Source: Cryphonectria parasitica EP155 (taxonomy: Eukaryota; Ascomycota; Sordariomycetes; Diaporthales; Cryphonectriaceae). From it: DNA of 64,000 nt. The notes below the pieces were generated by a model. That model worked only from the letters and a program-made list of their open reading frames with translations, made no database searches and was not told where the DNA came from. This document shows positions 9,455 through 20,305 of the stretch, one piece after another; positions within the stretch are counted from its first letter, which is position 1, and each line of letters starts with the position of its first letter. A program made the translations under genes and the position numbers. The DNA lies in NCBI RefSeq assembly GCF_011745365.1, contig NW_024468911.1, positions 2,288,759 through 2,352,758 of the forward strand, read 5' to 3'.

Positions 9455-11538
9455 GTTTGGTTGCTCAGGTTCGGTGAGTTGGGTTGCGCTGATGCAAGCA
9501 GCGCGTTAGGGAAGACGGGGAGAGTGAAGAGATGAAAGAGGACTATGTGCCGCTGGTATTTACTGGTAGCAGTAACACCTGTGTGCAGACACGGAACAAG
9601 ACGTAGCAAAGTTTGTCGATGGGAAGGTGAAGTAGAAAATATAAGAAAAAAGAGAAGACCACCAAAAGAGTCTGGTAAACACTAGACTAGAGAGGCTGCA
9701 TGGGGTCAATGGTGCGGGGTTGCACGCCAGTAAACCTAGTGCAGCTTCATGTGCTGGGGAAAGAGCAAAAGGAAGCTGAACTAGGCTTCCCTGGGATTAT
9801 CTCAGGCCATCCATCATCTCTGATCCCTGGCCCCTTCCTTGCCATGTACAGCAGTACTTGAGTACTTGCCTACAGGACCACATCTTCCATACTAGCAGGT
9901 AGACAGACGCCTTCAGCTGGGGTCTTATTCCCTTGGTTCGCATACACATTCCTATCCTCAAGGGTGGGAGACTACAGCCTCGTGAGTTTTCCCCGACTCC
10001 AGCATCAATAGCCTGCATCACCTGGCATCACAGTGATTAAACAGAACAGCCCTCTTCTCGATAGTATTGAGACATCCTCACCTCTCTGTCTTGGTATCAT
10101 TACCACCACCATCATCACAATGTTCTGTCAGTCGAGACCTTTCATCCTCCTTCTGAGCCACACAAACTCTCTCGCCATCGCCAAGGAACAAGAGAAGGGA
10201 GAGGGGAAAGGCTCAGGTGACAGTGGCTGCTTGGCAAGCCGCTGTTGATAGAGTGAGCGTCTTCGGTTATGTATGCGGCTGGTTCCCCATGACTGCTGGT
10301 GGTCTAAAATCATTGAATCCTTTGATAGTCATTGACCAGGCAAAAAGACATGTCGTTTTCCCCAAAAGAAAAGAAGAAGAAAAATCGGGACCACAATATG
10401 CAGAGGACAAGGGTGTTTGGGCTCGGCGATAATGTTCCCCCGCATAATGAACCCCGGGAACTGTGAAGGATCTCTCACGCGGACGATTGCCACCCTCCAA
10501 GCATGGCCAGCATGGTTCCAGTTCGTTGCTGAGTGGCTAGTTAATGTGGGGATGACTGGACAAGGGAAGCATCATCTGGGGATGGATGCGAGGCGGTAGG
10601 GTAGGTACAGTACAATAGGACACTGGCGCCCTTTTCCTCATACAGATCTGCTGGTCATCGACCTGTCCCTCTTGCCATCATCCTTCTCTCTTTTTAATCC
10701 ACCCAGTACTGGTACAATCAACATCCTTCCTTGTTTCCGAGAGGTTGGTAGAGTCTTTTCTTACTACTCGAACCGGCCCCTGAGAGAGCCATGGAATTGG
10801 GACCGCTGTGGATTGGTTGTCTTATCTGGAGGATGGCTACTGTGTGATGTGGAACATGGGTTCTGACTCAAGGCCCCAATCTATCTATCAATGACAAAGG
10901 ACTCGACGTAGTACTATTGCAGGTACATGGCTTTGACAAGGTGCACCATGATACCATAGCATGTAACGGTTCTGTTTAGTTCCTGCCCAGCTCCATATCT
11001 GATGGGTGGCAGGATTTCTGGGGCATGGAGAGAGAGAGCCTAAAGAGACAGGGGGGTAGGAGTGAACTGTGGGGCCCCTAAGTCTGGGGCCTTGTACTTA
11101 GGCGATGCTGGCAGAAAGGGAATTTATCCCCGAAGGGCCTTTGAAGGAATGCCGGCTACCCGGTCAAGGCACAAATATTGTGGTATCGTGCATACTGCCA
11201 TGATAGTTCTGTAAAACCCAGATTAAACCAGGGATTAGCATAGTATGAGTATGGTAGAATGATATTTTGAAAAAGTCTGATACATGTAGCCTAACACAGC
11301 CTCAAGAATGAGCCTGATAGCTAAGCCAGGAAGGCAGGTGACTGGAATATATACTTGGCTGCATGCAGCGGGATTGGTGACGAGAGACTGTAACCTGTGA
11401 ACATGAACTCCTCTCCTATCAAGGCCACGAATTCTGTATATTCTCATCTTCCTTCTATAGAGTATTCCTAGTTAGTCTTCGCACTAGTAAAGTATGTTTA
11501 TCTCGCGTGGGAAGTGTTAGGAACCCTTGCGGTCAAAT
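9455..11538. other. intergenic region upstream of the JEN1-type gene
   Basis: About 2.1 kb with only small overlapping open frames and no recognisable domain. It contains the promoter of the transporter on its left side and the 3' flank of the DUF726 gene on its right. Confidence 0.5.
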
Positions 11539-13812
11539 TCACTGCTCTGCATCATTGCGCAATTGCTTCTCATCATGAATGCCATCGGTCCTTTGTTGAA
11601 CATCTCGTTCCATCTCATCAGCCTCATCCTCCGCAGACCTGCTCTCCCCCTTGCTCTTCTCCCGCGCCGCCTCCTCCTCCTTCTCCTGGCGCTTCAGCTT
11701 CTTCAGCTGCTGCTCGACGGCGGCGGCATCGATGTCCTCGAGATTCAGCTCCTGCAGGATTGAGCCAACCAGGAAGCGGTACTGGGTGTGCCCGAGGACG
11801 AGATCAGACACGTCGACATTCTCAATGCCCCCCACGTCGGGGATCGCCTGCAGGCCGGCGATTCCGTACTGCAGGCTGTTGGCGCGGTACAGGAAGGCGA
11901 GGAGGTAGTCCTTGCTCGAGTACACATTGATCACCCTGCCGGCCACCACAGACCGGATCCGGCGCCAGAGAAGAGGATCAGAGGGGACCGGCCCGCCGAT
12001 CAGGCAGACCGACTCAACCAGGCCAAATGTCCTGCGGTTCGCCAGCTCAGTCAGGCACGAATAGATGACCCTCGCGCCGAGCGAGTACCCCATGAGCGTC
12101 ACAGGCCTCTCGCCCTGCACCTTGTTGATGAGCGCATCGGCTAGGACGACGCCAGCCTTTTCGCTTCGCGACATGGCAACGCTGAACGGGTTGTCGATGA
12201 TGCGAGAGGCCTTAGCCAGGCCGTAGGGCAGGACGAGTGCCGAGGCCAGGGAGGCGAAGATGGTGCGGCTCAGGATCTCCTTCTTGGCGAAGCTCCAGGC
12301 GTAGCTCTTGATGTACGTGTTGATGGCGTGGCCCAGGCGGAGCAGCGCCTTCAGCTCCCAGCGCAGCGCAAAGGCCTCAGTGCTATGTCCGCTGAGGACC
12401 TGCCAGGGGAGGACGGCCTCGTCCTCCTCCGCGAGCCAGCCTGAGATTCCCACGGCCACTCGGAGGTGTCGGGCGTTCCTGTCTTCGTGTTGCTTACCCC
12501 GTTGAAACAGGGAGGGCTTGTTGATGGGCAGAAAGGCGAAGTCCTCCACCTCTTTGGCATATTCGTCCACCATCCTACCCGTCATCCGACCACCATAGGC
12601 GCCGAAGAGCACACCGACGAGCGGCGCCGAGCCTGCCAAGGCTCCGAGGTATCCTGCAGTGGCAGTTGCCCCGAGGCCGAGGCCGCCCATCATGCTGCCA
12701 ACGCCGGCCGCGAGCAACGGTGCTGCCAGACCACCCGTGACACCGATCAGAACCGCTCCAGCCACGGCGCCGAGGCCGACCTTCCACTTCCTTGCTGTCG
12801 AGTTCTCAGCTGCCTTATTTTTGGTCTCTTCGTCGGCGTTCATCTGCTGCTTGGCCACCTCGAGGAGGCCCTTGGCAGTGGACATCTCGTCCTGGGCCAA
12901 CATGTCTACTGAAAGTCCGAGGGAGCTTGTCAGGCGCAGCATCAACACCCGAGACTCTGCCGGATATGACTCCAGCCCCAACAGCAAGAGGAGGATCGAG
13001 TGCATGATGAGGATCCGCCGAGCCTCGCTCAGGGCACCGAGAGGTGTCTCCAGCGGCGGAAAGATCTGCTGAAGGTGCACTTTCCCATCGCTCTTCTCTG
13101 CGACTGGCTGTTCACGACTCGTTGGGCGTGACTTCTGCTCTGGCTTGGCGGCGCCCCCACGATCCTCCTCTCCTCGCTGGTTGACGGCCTCGCCGACTCT
13201 CTGCATGACCTTGTCTCGCCAGCTATCAAAATGACCGAGGGCAGCGTCCTTCAGCTCCATGTTCTCTGGTTTAGAGAGGTCCTTGGTGCGGTTTTCCAGT
13301 GCTTTTCGTTGCTTCTCCTCTCTCTTCCGTTCTGTCTCTGCATCCGTACTAGAGGCTTCAGGCGCCGCCACGTCCTCGTCTGCTGGCACATCCTTCTTCT
13401 CTTCGTCTGCCACAGCTAAACTTCCGAGGCCTATAGCCACCGAGAATGTCTCCTCGTCCGTGTCAATCTTCTTCTTTTCTTCCAGTGGATGTTCATGATC
13501 TTTAGGAGCTCGACTCTCCTCCTTGGCCTGATCTGCTAGCTTTGCCTCGACCTTCACAGCATCGTCCTCCTGTGACTGGTCCGGTGAATGCCCAATCCTC
13601 AGCGGTGTGCCGACCTCAGTTTTACTCGGGTCAAAGGCGTCGAGAATCTGTGCCCGCATGCCCTCCATCAAGTCCGCGACGAGAAGCAGCAGGTTCGTCC
13701 TATCCTCGCGCGTGGGGAGCACGGTGGCGAGGGACTCTTCCTGGCCATGGCTGCCAGGCTTGGAGTCGGTAGCATCGCCCGTCTCCGTTAGGTTCTTGAG
13801 TCTGGACAGCAT
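11539..13812 (-). CDS. DUF726 (TMCO4/Mil1-like) alpha/beta-hydrolase-fold membrane protein
   Basis: Single exon, 757 residues, ATG at 13812. The N-terminal 230 residues are charged and low in complexity. A helical region follows, then a Gly/Ala-rich hydrophobic segment at about residues 345-410 that fits membrane insertion. A hydrolase-like C-terminal half contains GYSLGAR with Ser577 in a nucleophile-elbow position and INVYSSKDYLLAFLYR downstream. This is the layout of DUF726 proteins (human TMCO4, yeast Mil1/YFL034W). Yeast Mil1 binds the AP-1 medium chain at the Golgi/endosome; enzymatic activity is not established. The C-terminus is a charged Glu/Lys/Arg-rich helix. The upstream region at 14041 has a double TTAGGG-type motif. 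Confidence 0.85.
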   Translation of the reverse strand: MLSRLKNLTETGDATDSKPGSHGQEESLATVLPTREDRTNLLLLVADLMEGMRAQILDAFDPSKTEVGTPLRIGHSPDQSQEDDAVKVEAKLADQAKEESRAPKDHEHPLEEKKKIDTDEETFSVAIGLGSLAVADEEKKDVPADEDVAAPEASSTDAETERKREEKQRKALENRTKDLSKPENMELKDAALGHFDSWRDKVMQRVGEAVNQRGEEDRGGAAKPEQKSRPTSREQPVAEKSDGKVHLQQIFPPLETPLGALSEARRILIMHSILLLLLGLESYPAESRVLMLRLTSSLGLSVDMLAQDEMSTAKGLLEVAKQQMNADEETKNKAAENSTARKWKVGLGAVAGAVLIGVTGGLAAPLLAAGVGSMMGGLGLGATATAGYLGALAGSAPLVGVLFGAYGGRMTGRMVDEYAKEVEDFAFLPINKPSLFQRGKQHEDRNARHLRVAVGISGWLAEEDEAVLPWQVLSGHSTEAFALRWELKALLRLGHAINTYIKSYAWSFAKKEILSRTIFASLASALVLPYGLAKASRIIDNPFSVAMSRSEKAGVVLADALINKVQGERPVTLMGYSLGARVIYSCLTELANRRTFGLVESVCLIGGPVPSDPLLWRRIRSVVAGRVINVYSSKDYLLAFLYRANSLQYGIAGLQAIPDVGGIENVDVSDLVLGHTQYRFLVGSILQELNLEDIDAAAVEQQLKKLKRQEKEEEAAREKSKGESRSAEDEADEMERDVQQRTDGIHDEKQLRNDAEQ

Positions 13813-14832
13813 TTGTCAAGATTTCTTTTCTCTCTTCTATCCTCGACAGTCGATGGGAGACAGACAAAGACGGATTTCTGTTATGACTTTCTCACGTTGG
13901 GTGATGTAGAAACTTCGTCCCCCTTTCCTTTAGTTTCTCCCTGCCTCTGCAGAGGCCACCTACTGTGCACATCCGCCCTTCCACACCAAGCAGAGTCAGT
14001 GTGATGTCATGGGCCCCTCGTCATGGGCCCTCTCAAACCTAGGGTTAGGGTTCCTTTTTTGAGATCCTGTTCCGAGCCTGGGGGAGGACTGATCGTTAGG
14101 GAACGATTAATGGATCAAGTACAGGTAAGTGACTTGACAGCTTCGACCGAGGTCACACGAAGCACGCACTATGACGATTGTGGCAGTTCCTCATCAAAGC
14201 AATGGGACGGGAGAATAAGAAGAAAGAAGAAAAACAAGAAATGTACTTCAGACAAAATTACAGCACCACTGTAACGGTTGGTGCAGCCAATGGCCACACC
14301 ATGCAGTTAGGCTGGATTGAAGCGATCCCATCGCAGTCGGAAGTTTATTAACGGGCCTGTAGCGCTGACCTCATTCATCGTCATTTTCCTCCTTGCGTGT
14401 GTTTCCTTCTCCCCCTCCTCGGCCCCTGCATCTCAGAAACAGGCCAAAAGCTGGGGTGATTTACGAGATGTTGCGTCCTCTAATCAAGCTTAACTGTAAC
14501 AGCGGCTCATAATGAGATCATGGTGTCTGGGAATCATCGTACGAGGCTCTCCTTCGGGAACAAGAATATCTATATGCGCTCTGATGTCAGTATTGAGAAC
14601 TAGGAATTGTCTCTAAATATGTTGATTACTTGTGCTGGATTGATTATGTACGTAGTCTAGTGCAGACGATGGATGTGGTTAAAAAGGCGATACTCCCACG
14701 GTCAAGACTCTCCTTCTTTATTCACCACGAGCTTATATCAAAACACTATAATTTACCATCACACCATTGAGAGACTTATCAATCTCGAATCCAAACAAAT
14801 CCCTACACAAAGGTTTTCCAGCAACAAGCAAC
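13813..14832. other. divergent promoter region
   Basis: Shared upstream region of the DUF726 gene (minus) and the Gly/His-rich gene (plus). A 12-base telobox-like motif lies at 14041-14052. No further gene seen. Confidence 0.5.
14041..14052 (+). promoter_or_regulatory. telobox-like motif AGGGTTAGGGTT
   Basis: Two tandem TTAGGG-type units, 229 bases upstream of the DUF726 start. The identical 12-mer occurs 5' of the AlkB-like gene at 28371-28382. Such motifs are bound by Tbf1/TRF-like factors in yeasts; binding here is unproven. Confidence 0.4.
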
Positions 14833-16180
14833 ATGGGTATCGGAACCAAGATCAAGGAGGCGCTTCGCGGCGACGACCACGAACACGGAAATGACGATAA
14901 TACTTCTACACAACACCAATCACAACAGATGCCAGGCAGCTTCCAGAATGATGAGCTCCCTCAGAGGCATGGCGATGGAAAGCCATACACTGCTCCTCAC
15001 GGCAGCATGATTGGCAATGACGGCCACACAGGCACGGCTGGCAATACTTCAGGTATATTCGCACCCCCTCCCCATAGAAAGAACCCTTCACTCTTTCTCT
15101 TACTTCAAGAGCAATGTCCGCCTGTGCAGATGACTGATCATGTCAATAGCCACTTCTGGTGGGAGACACCATGACAACAAGCTGCACAAGAACACCGACC
15201 AGTACAACTCCCCCAGGGATGCATACAACACCTCGTCAACCGACAAACCCAGCCACCATACCGGCGACTCGGGCGTCGGCGTAGGCAGCGCAACGTCCAC
15301 AAGGGACCCTAATCAGAAAGATGCAGCATACTGGGGTAACATCCCCCAGGGCACCCAAGGAGGAGCGACGACGAGGGAGTTGCCCGATCGGTCCACCGGC
15401 CACCATCACCATCACCAACAACACCATCACGACGGCCAGCACGCTGATCAGGCCGTGGGCGGCGGTGTGTACAACTCGGTCACGGGCGCAGGTAGCCAAG
15501 AGCATCCGGGCATGCATGCTACCACTGGCCAGTCCAGCGGCAGAACCGGCGATCCTCTATCGTCCGGCAGCAAGGGCATCCCTTTATCCTCTGCTGGCGG
15601 GAATAGCGGCACTGCTGGAAACAACGACATTTACGACGAAAGAACCAGACGCCATGGTGACGGCGGCGGTGCGCCCACGTCGCGGAATGATCATACCGGA
15701 GCGGGACTGGCCGGCGTGGGTGCTGCCACCGCCGGCGCGGCAGGATATGCGGCGCATGAGCACGGCGGGCACCACCAAGGAGGACGTGACAACACTGGCT
15801 CTACGGGTGGTCATGCGGGTTACAATGATGGCCAGCAATCTGGAACGGCCCCGGGTGTACCTCACAGTAGCATGCTTGACCCTGATCAGGGCTTCAGCGG
15901 TGCGACTGGACACCACAGCAGCAGCGGAGGAGGAGGAGGAGGAGGAGGAGGTGGTGGTGGTGGCCTGGGAACTGGGACCGCTGCCAACTCTTCGGTCGGC
16001 GGCACAGGATTTTCTGGATCAGACCCATCATCAACGTCTGGCGCGGGGAGTACCAATCCCAACCACTTCGGTCCTGGCCATGAAGGATCCAAGGTTCTTC
16101 ACCCGTGTGAGCACTGTGGACGGGATAATGATATCAGCAAGTACTTCAGCAAGGATGTGGCGTATCGTCTGGGCCAGTAA
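14833..16180 (+). CDS. Gly/His/Asn/Ser-rich disordered protein with C-terminal Cys pair
   Basis: Exons 14833..15052 and 15150..16180 (97-bp intron, phase 1) give 416 residues. The start MGIGTKIKEAL is chosen because the frame upstream has no conserved character and the leader ACAACATGG fits a fungal start context. The protein is almost wholly hydrophilic and low in complexity. It contains HHHHQQHHH-type His clusters, many Gly-Asn-Asp-Thr stretches and a glycine run encoded by a GGA/GGT microsatellite (about 15926-15962). The last ~30 residues are different: CEHCGRDNDISKYFSKDVAY, a possible small metal-binding or redox motif. I do not recognise a named family. Composition and the amphipathic N-terminus suggest a hydrophilin or stress-type protein, which is inference. 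Confidence 0.7.
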
Positions 16181-16437
16181 ATTGGTTATCATGTCTAGCA
16201 ACGTATGATTGTACTTGATTATGAATCATTCATTTAATTTTGTGAATTTGGGGTATTTTTTGAATGGACTTTTGTCTCCTGCGCAGCATAGTAGAAAACG
16301 TGTATCCAAGGAGAAACTTTCAAAGCTCAGGGTTAGGTAACCCTGGCCATCTTTCCGCTTCCTGACTTTCCTCACAGAGGGCAGTCAGAATTTGATGCGA
16401 CACTCATCTCAACGACAACCCATTCCACAACGACAAA

Positions 16438-17019
16438 ATGCCATCAACAGACCCAGTGGGCCAAGAAGCCCTCCCCATCGATAATGACGCACCGTCGAAA
16501 TCAACCTCACAACCCCCTACTCTACCCCCTAATGTTTCCATATTCTCCCCCCAGGACAAGCTAGCCTCAAAGACCCTCCTAGAAGCCCGTATCTTCACCC
16601 GCCTTACCGTCAGCGAACAGACAGACCCTTCCCAGCTCGCCAAGGCCCTCGCGGCAAGCCGAGACGTCAATCAGGGCTTTTGCTTAAGTCACGGCAACGT
16701 GGCGCTGGTCTTTGATGCCGAGCAGCAGCAGCAGCAGCAGCAGCAGGAGGAGGAGGAGGAGGAGAAGGTGAAGGATGCGCATCACGAGCACGTTAGGGCG
16801 GTGTGCCTTGCCCTCAAGGACCGGGACATAGGCCTGGACATTGCTGGGTGTGTGTTTGATGCCTCGGGTGCGTTGCAGGCTGGCTTCCAGTTTGACAGGT
16901 TGAGCGATGGGGCGGTGCTGGTGATTGACCTGATGGGCAATGGAGACGATGATGACGACTCCTCGGACGAAGAGGCTAATTTGGGGGCTCTTTTGGCCGG
17001 AGGGGAGGTAGTACAGTAG
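16438..17019 (+). CDS. hypothetical protein with polyQ/polyE tract
   Basis: Single exon, 193 residues, no recognised family. A Pro/Ser-rich N-terminus is followed by a compact region (residues ~38-95) with alternating hydrophobic pattern. Eight Gln codons (CAG, 16723-16746) and six Glu codons (GAG, to 16764) follow. A second ordered-looking region (VRAVCLALKDRDIGLDIAG) precedes an acidic C-terminus with DDDDDSSDEE. The acidic tail suggests a soluble nuclear or cytosolic protein, but no function can be assigned. Codon use is like its neighbours. Confidence 0.6.
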   Translation: MPSTDPVGQEALPIDNDAPSKSTSQPPTLPPNVSIFSPQDKLASKTLLEARIFTRLTVSEQTDPSQLAKALAASRDVNQGFCLSHGNVALVFDAEQQQQQQQQEEEEEEKVKDAHHEHVRAVCLALKDRDIGLDIAGCVFDASGALQAGFQFDRLSDGAVLVIDLMGNGDDDDDSSDEEANLGALLAGGEVVQ

Positions 17020-17454
17020 AGAGGGATAATTGGCTAAGAGAGAGACCATTCAGAACGATGTCTTGTTTTTATTATTATTATTATTATTATTTCGGGAAGG
17101 GGGGGGGGGGGGCAGGTGTCCTCAAAACGCCGGCCGTCCACAATCAAAAGATCCACGAGATATTTCAGCATCAAAGTCACAGAAGAACGGTCTTGAAGGT
17201 TGGCAAATCTTGCAGGATCTGTTTTCAAATGAGACATATGAGGGTGCAGCTGAAGAAGTCAACACACAAGCCACCGCGAAGATCCAGCGTGAAAGCCAAC
17301 AACATATGGCGCCATGATCTCGTGTTTGACCATCCACCGCGGCTCTCCCAAACATCTGCGACACCAGTCACACAAGAAGGACAGTGGAGCGCACTCCCCC
17401 CACACCCCGGGGCAGCAGAAGGCTGCTCAGCCAATACCATCCTCCCACTCATCT
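17020..17454. other. convergent 3' region with simple repeats
   Basis: Lies between convergent genes. It holds an ATT trinucleotide run at about 17071-17091 and a 14-base G run at 17099-17112. No gene seen. Confidence 0.6.
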
Positions 17455-17772
17455 CTAGATCTTCGACGCGAGGACCCCACCCTTGATAATGATGGGCTGC
17501 TCGCTGGAGAAGTTCTTGATGTCCCCCATGACCTCGGCGCCGTGCGCCTGACCACCCTTGGCGAAACCCTCAAGGTCGTCCCAGATCAGGGTGGCCTGCA
17601 CCGAGTAAGGCTGCGCCTCGTTCCGCAGGTCGGTCACATAGTACTGCTTGAGGCCGAAGGAGGTCCACTTGCTGGTCACCAGGGGCATGTGTGTCTTGAG
17701 GTAATAGTCCATGTCGAAGGTATAGCCCTCCTTGGCGGGGTAGAGGACGGTGACGGTTGCGGAGGAAGACAT
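17455..17772 (-). CDS. EthD-domain protein
   Basis: Single exon, 105 residues, the normal size of stand-alone EthD-family proteins (ferredoxin-like dabb fold, usually dimeric). Family features are the early beta strand VTVLYPAKEGYTFDMDYYLKTHMPLV, here with Tyr-Tyr and His, the middle strand SVQATLIWDDLEGF and the C-terminal HGAEVMGDIKNFSSEQP. EthD was named for ethyl-tert-butyl-ether degradation in Rhodococcus; fungal members include decarboxylases and cyclases of secondary metabolism as well as uncharacterised proteins. No biosynthetic genes sit beside it, so its substrate is unknown. A GGT microsatellite lies just upstream at about 17782-17812. Confidence 0.85.
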   Translation of the reverse strand: MSSSATVTVLYPAKEGYTFDMDYYLKTHMPLVTSKWTSFGLKQYYVTDLRNEAQPYSVQATLIWDDLEGFAKGGQAHGAEVMGDIKNFSSEQPIIIKGGVLASKI

Positions 17773-19144
17773 TTTGTATAGTTGGTGGTGGTGGTGGTGG
17801 TGGTGGTGGGTGGTGATATTGAGTGGATGATATTCTTGTTGAATTTTGCAGTGTTGTTGTTCCGATATCTTTCAAAAGGTCGAACTCGTTCCAAGAGAAT
17901 AGAAAACGTTGGCAGGGCCTGTGGAGATTGTTTTATATCTCTCCCTTCGAGTGCTATACTAGTGCGTCCCGAGGTTGCTTTTCCCGCAACCCCGCTCTGG
18001 TGGAGTTCAATTTGTCAGGATGCAGAGTGTGATGGCATGTTGGAGCCAAAAATTGGGGCCCTGGAGCTGCAACGCAGCAGGGCAAACAGTGATGATAAGT
18101 AAAGAACCTATCGATATGTTGGGATGTTCCAGACGCCATACACTGCCGAGAAGCTTGGACAGGGGTTCAAATGTCTAGAGACAACCTCGTGACTGTAAAA
18201 AGTAGGGACAATGTGCATGAAGAACTCAACGGAATTTTATAAGTGGACAGATTAGACAATGATAAAAAGCAAAGGAAGGTAAAAAGAAAGAAATAAAACA
18301 GACACCTTTTCTCCTCTCGACGATTATCAGTGAAGGGAAGTAACGAAATAGAGATGACCAATGACTTTGGCATGAAGGGTGAGATTCAGACAGTGACAGA
18401 TCTCGCCCAAAGAAGTTTAATGGAAACCCTTTCTCAAAGTCCCATAATGAAACCTTCCATAGTCTCCTTGAAAACTATCCAATGACATGTCTATGTACTT
18501 ATCGTAGCTCACACATCGCTCAACAACCCAAGACTTGAAGGTATGCTTGTGATGCTGCAGACAGGACATGGGCCAGGGCAATCATCTCTCATCTTGCAAT
18601 TCTGCAGACAGGACATGGGCCAGGGCAATCATCTCTCATCTTGCAATTCCTTACTGTGATATTTCGATCAGTTTTTCATTGGTCAATGTGAGAAGATCGG
18701 ACCCATGCCTTGGATGTAGGTAAGCATGTGGTTTTTTCTACCGCCAGCTGTTAGTGACGTTTACACGTGCTGTATGTGCGAAACTGCTGCAGCATCTACC
18801 TCTGTCAACCACAAGAAGCATAAGCGCTGTAACATCTGCACAACATTAGGTCACTGTTTGCTTGAATAATTTCTGAGTGTTGAATCGGACTTCAGGCATG
18901 GACATTTTGAAATATTTCATACATGCAGCAACAGGATATCTTCTTGCTCCAGTGCTCTCGGCCCGCCTGTGAAAGCCCCCTGTACAGCGCCTATTCCGCA
19001 TAAGCCAATCAGCAACTGGCGAGGCAGACCACATCACTAGGGAACACCATCCTGGACAAACTACAAGCTCAAATTTCCCCCGATGGTTTTTTCTTCTTCT
19101 CAAAACAACATCATCTTATACTTCCCCTACTCAAGTAATTCATA
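17773..19144. other. intergenic region with 47-bp tandem duplication
   Basis: Divergent promoter region of the EthD gene and the EXPERA gene. It contains a GGT run next to the EthD start and a perfect tandem duplication at 18555-18648. No gene seen. Confidence 0.55.
18555..18648. repeat. perfect 47-bp tandem duplication
   Basis: Copies 18555-18601 and 18602-18648 are identical and both start CTGCAGACAGG. Perfect identity in noncoding DNA suggests a recent duplication. Confidence 0.95.
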
Positions 19145-20060
19145 ATGACTACCGCTCCAAAGAACTGGCGAGACAAGGTCTGGCTTGTGTGGTTTGTCCT
19201 GCAAGTCTTCATCATCCTCTGTAAGCAGTCCCACCTCAATTCTATCTCCCCGAGGCGGCCTCTCCCAGGCAGCGCAGCCTCACTCTTGCTGCGTTTCTGA
19301 GGCCCATGACGCGCAACACATACTTCAGTAACTAAGACTTACTCTCTCTCATATCACAAGTCATCGATGGCGTACCCTACTTCTACCCAACATGGCTGTA
19401 CCAACCCAAGGGAAGCCCACTGCACTTCCTCCAGCAACTCAGAGACCATGACATCTCTACATACAATGACCCTCTTATCCAGGACCATAGTAAGTGGCAT
19501 GGCAGCACACCAACAGAAACACACACATTTAGCTCAATGGGACTGACTCTTTCTCCCCTCCGCCCTCACAGTGGCCCCCAACTTCATGCCCTTCCTTTTC
19601 TCCATCGAGCTCGGCTTTCAGCTCCCCGTCACCCTGTACTCCGCCTACCGCCTCAACAAAGGCACGACGACCGGCGCTCACGAGCTCCTCCTCCTCGTGT
19701 ATGCGGTGGAGACAGCCTTTAGTACCATGTTGTGCATGAACCACGCGCTGTATCTCGACCCGAGCGACTTCACTCCTGAGCAGAAGGATGCCTTCCTCTA
19801 CCAGCTGATGGGGCCGTGGGTTGCGTTTCGTGAGTAGCTCTTGATTTTTTTCTCTTGCTCTTCTTTCTTTTTGATGACAATGATGTTGCGCCCCCCCCCC
19901 TTTTTCCCCCCCCCTCTGCCCTAGTCTATGCTTGGGGAGGCCCCTATGTGCAAGGGCTGATTTTCTGAGAATTATAGCCTTGTTGATGTTTGTGGATATG
20001 TACTGGCGATTGTATACACGTGTTTCGGCGGCGAACTCAACCATAAAGAAGAATCAGTAG
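19145..20060 (+). CDS. EXPERA/TMEM97-like ER membrane protein
   Basis: Four exons: 19145..19220, 19361..19489, 19572..19829 and 19978..20060; introns 140, 82 and 148 bp, all phase 1. The 181-residue product has four predicted membrane helices: around VWLVWFVLQVFIILF; around FMPFLFSIELGFQLPV; around ELLLLVYAVETAFST; and GPWVAFPLLMFVDMYWRLY. This matches the EXPERA domain (EBP sterol isomerase, TM6SF, TMEM97/sigma-2 receptor). The acceptor at 19977 was chosen over one at 19924 because it restores the conserved helix-4 sequence; the earlier acceptor would add a short divergent end and a stop. The C-terminus KKNQ fits a KKxx ER-retrieval signal. Likely role is sterol or lipid homeostasis in the ER; catalytic residues of true sterol isomerases were not established here. 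Confidence 0.8.
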
Positions 20061-20305
20061 GGTGGGCGGACGAATGGATAGAGGCGTGGACGAGTCGATT
20101 CAAAAGGCGTTGCGAAATACAATTCTGAATTTGGAGTACTCATAGTAGAAACCATTAAGCGCCTGGAGTATCAATCTAACCGTTGCCCATAGATAGATAG
20201 GCTCAGTATATATATGTAAATGTATACATGAACCCTCTGCTTGTAAATATCATTACACCACCCAAGATCCTTTCCTCCTAAACCAGAGCTTTCCGTTCAA
20301 GCTTC

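Noticed and set aside
11539..13812. Large plus-strand open frames opposite the DUF726 gene
   Set aside because: They are shadows in GC-rich coding DNA; the minus-strand protein has clear family features.
14041..14052. TTAGGG repeats as a telomere or interstitial telomere
   Set aside because: Only two units, inside a normal promoter; better explained as a telobox-type motif.
19925..19967. YAWGGPYV exon for the EXPERA gene
   Set aside because: It leads to an early stop; skipping to acceptor 19977 restores the conserved last helix and KKxx end.
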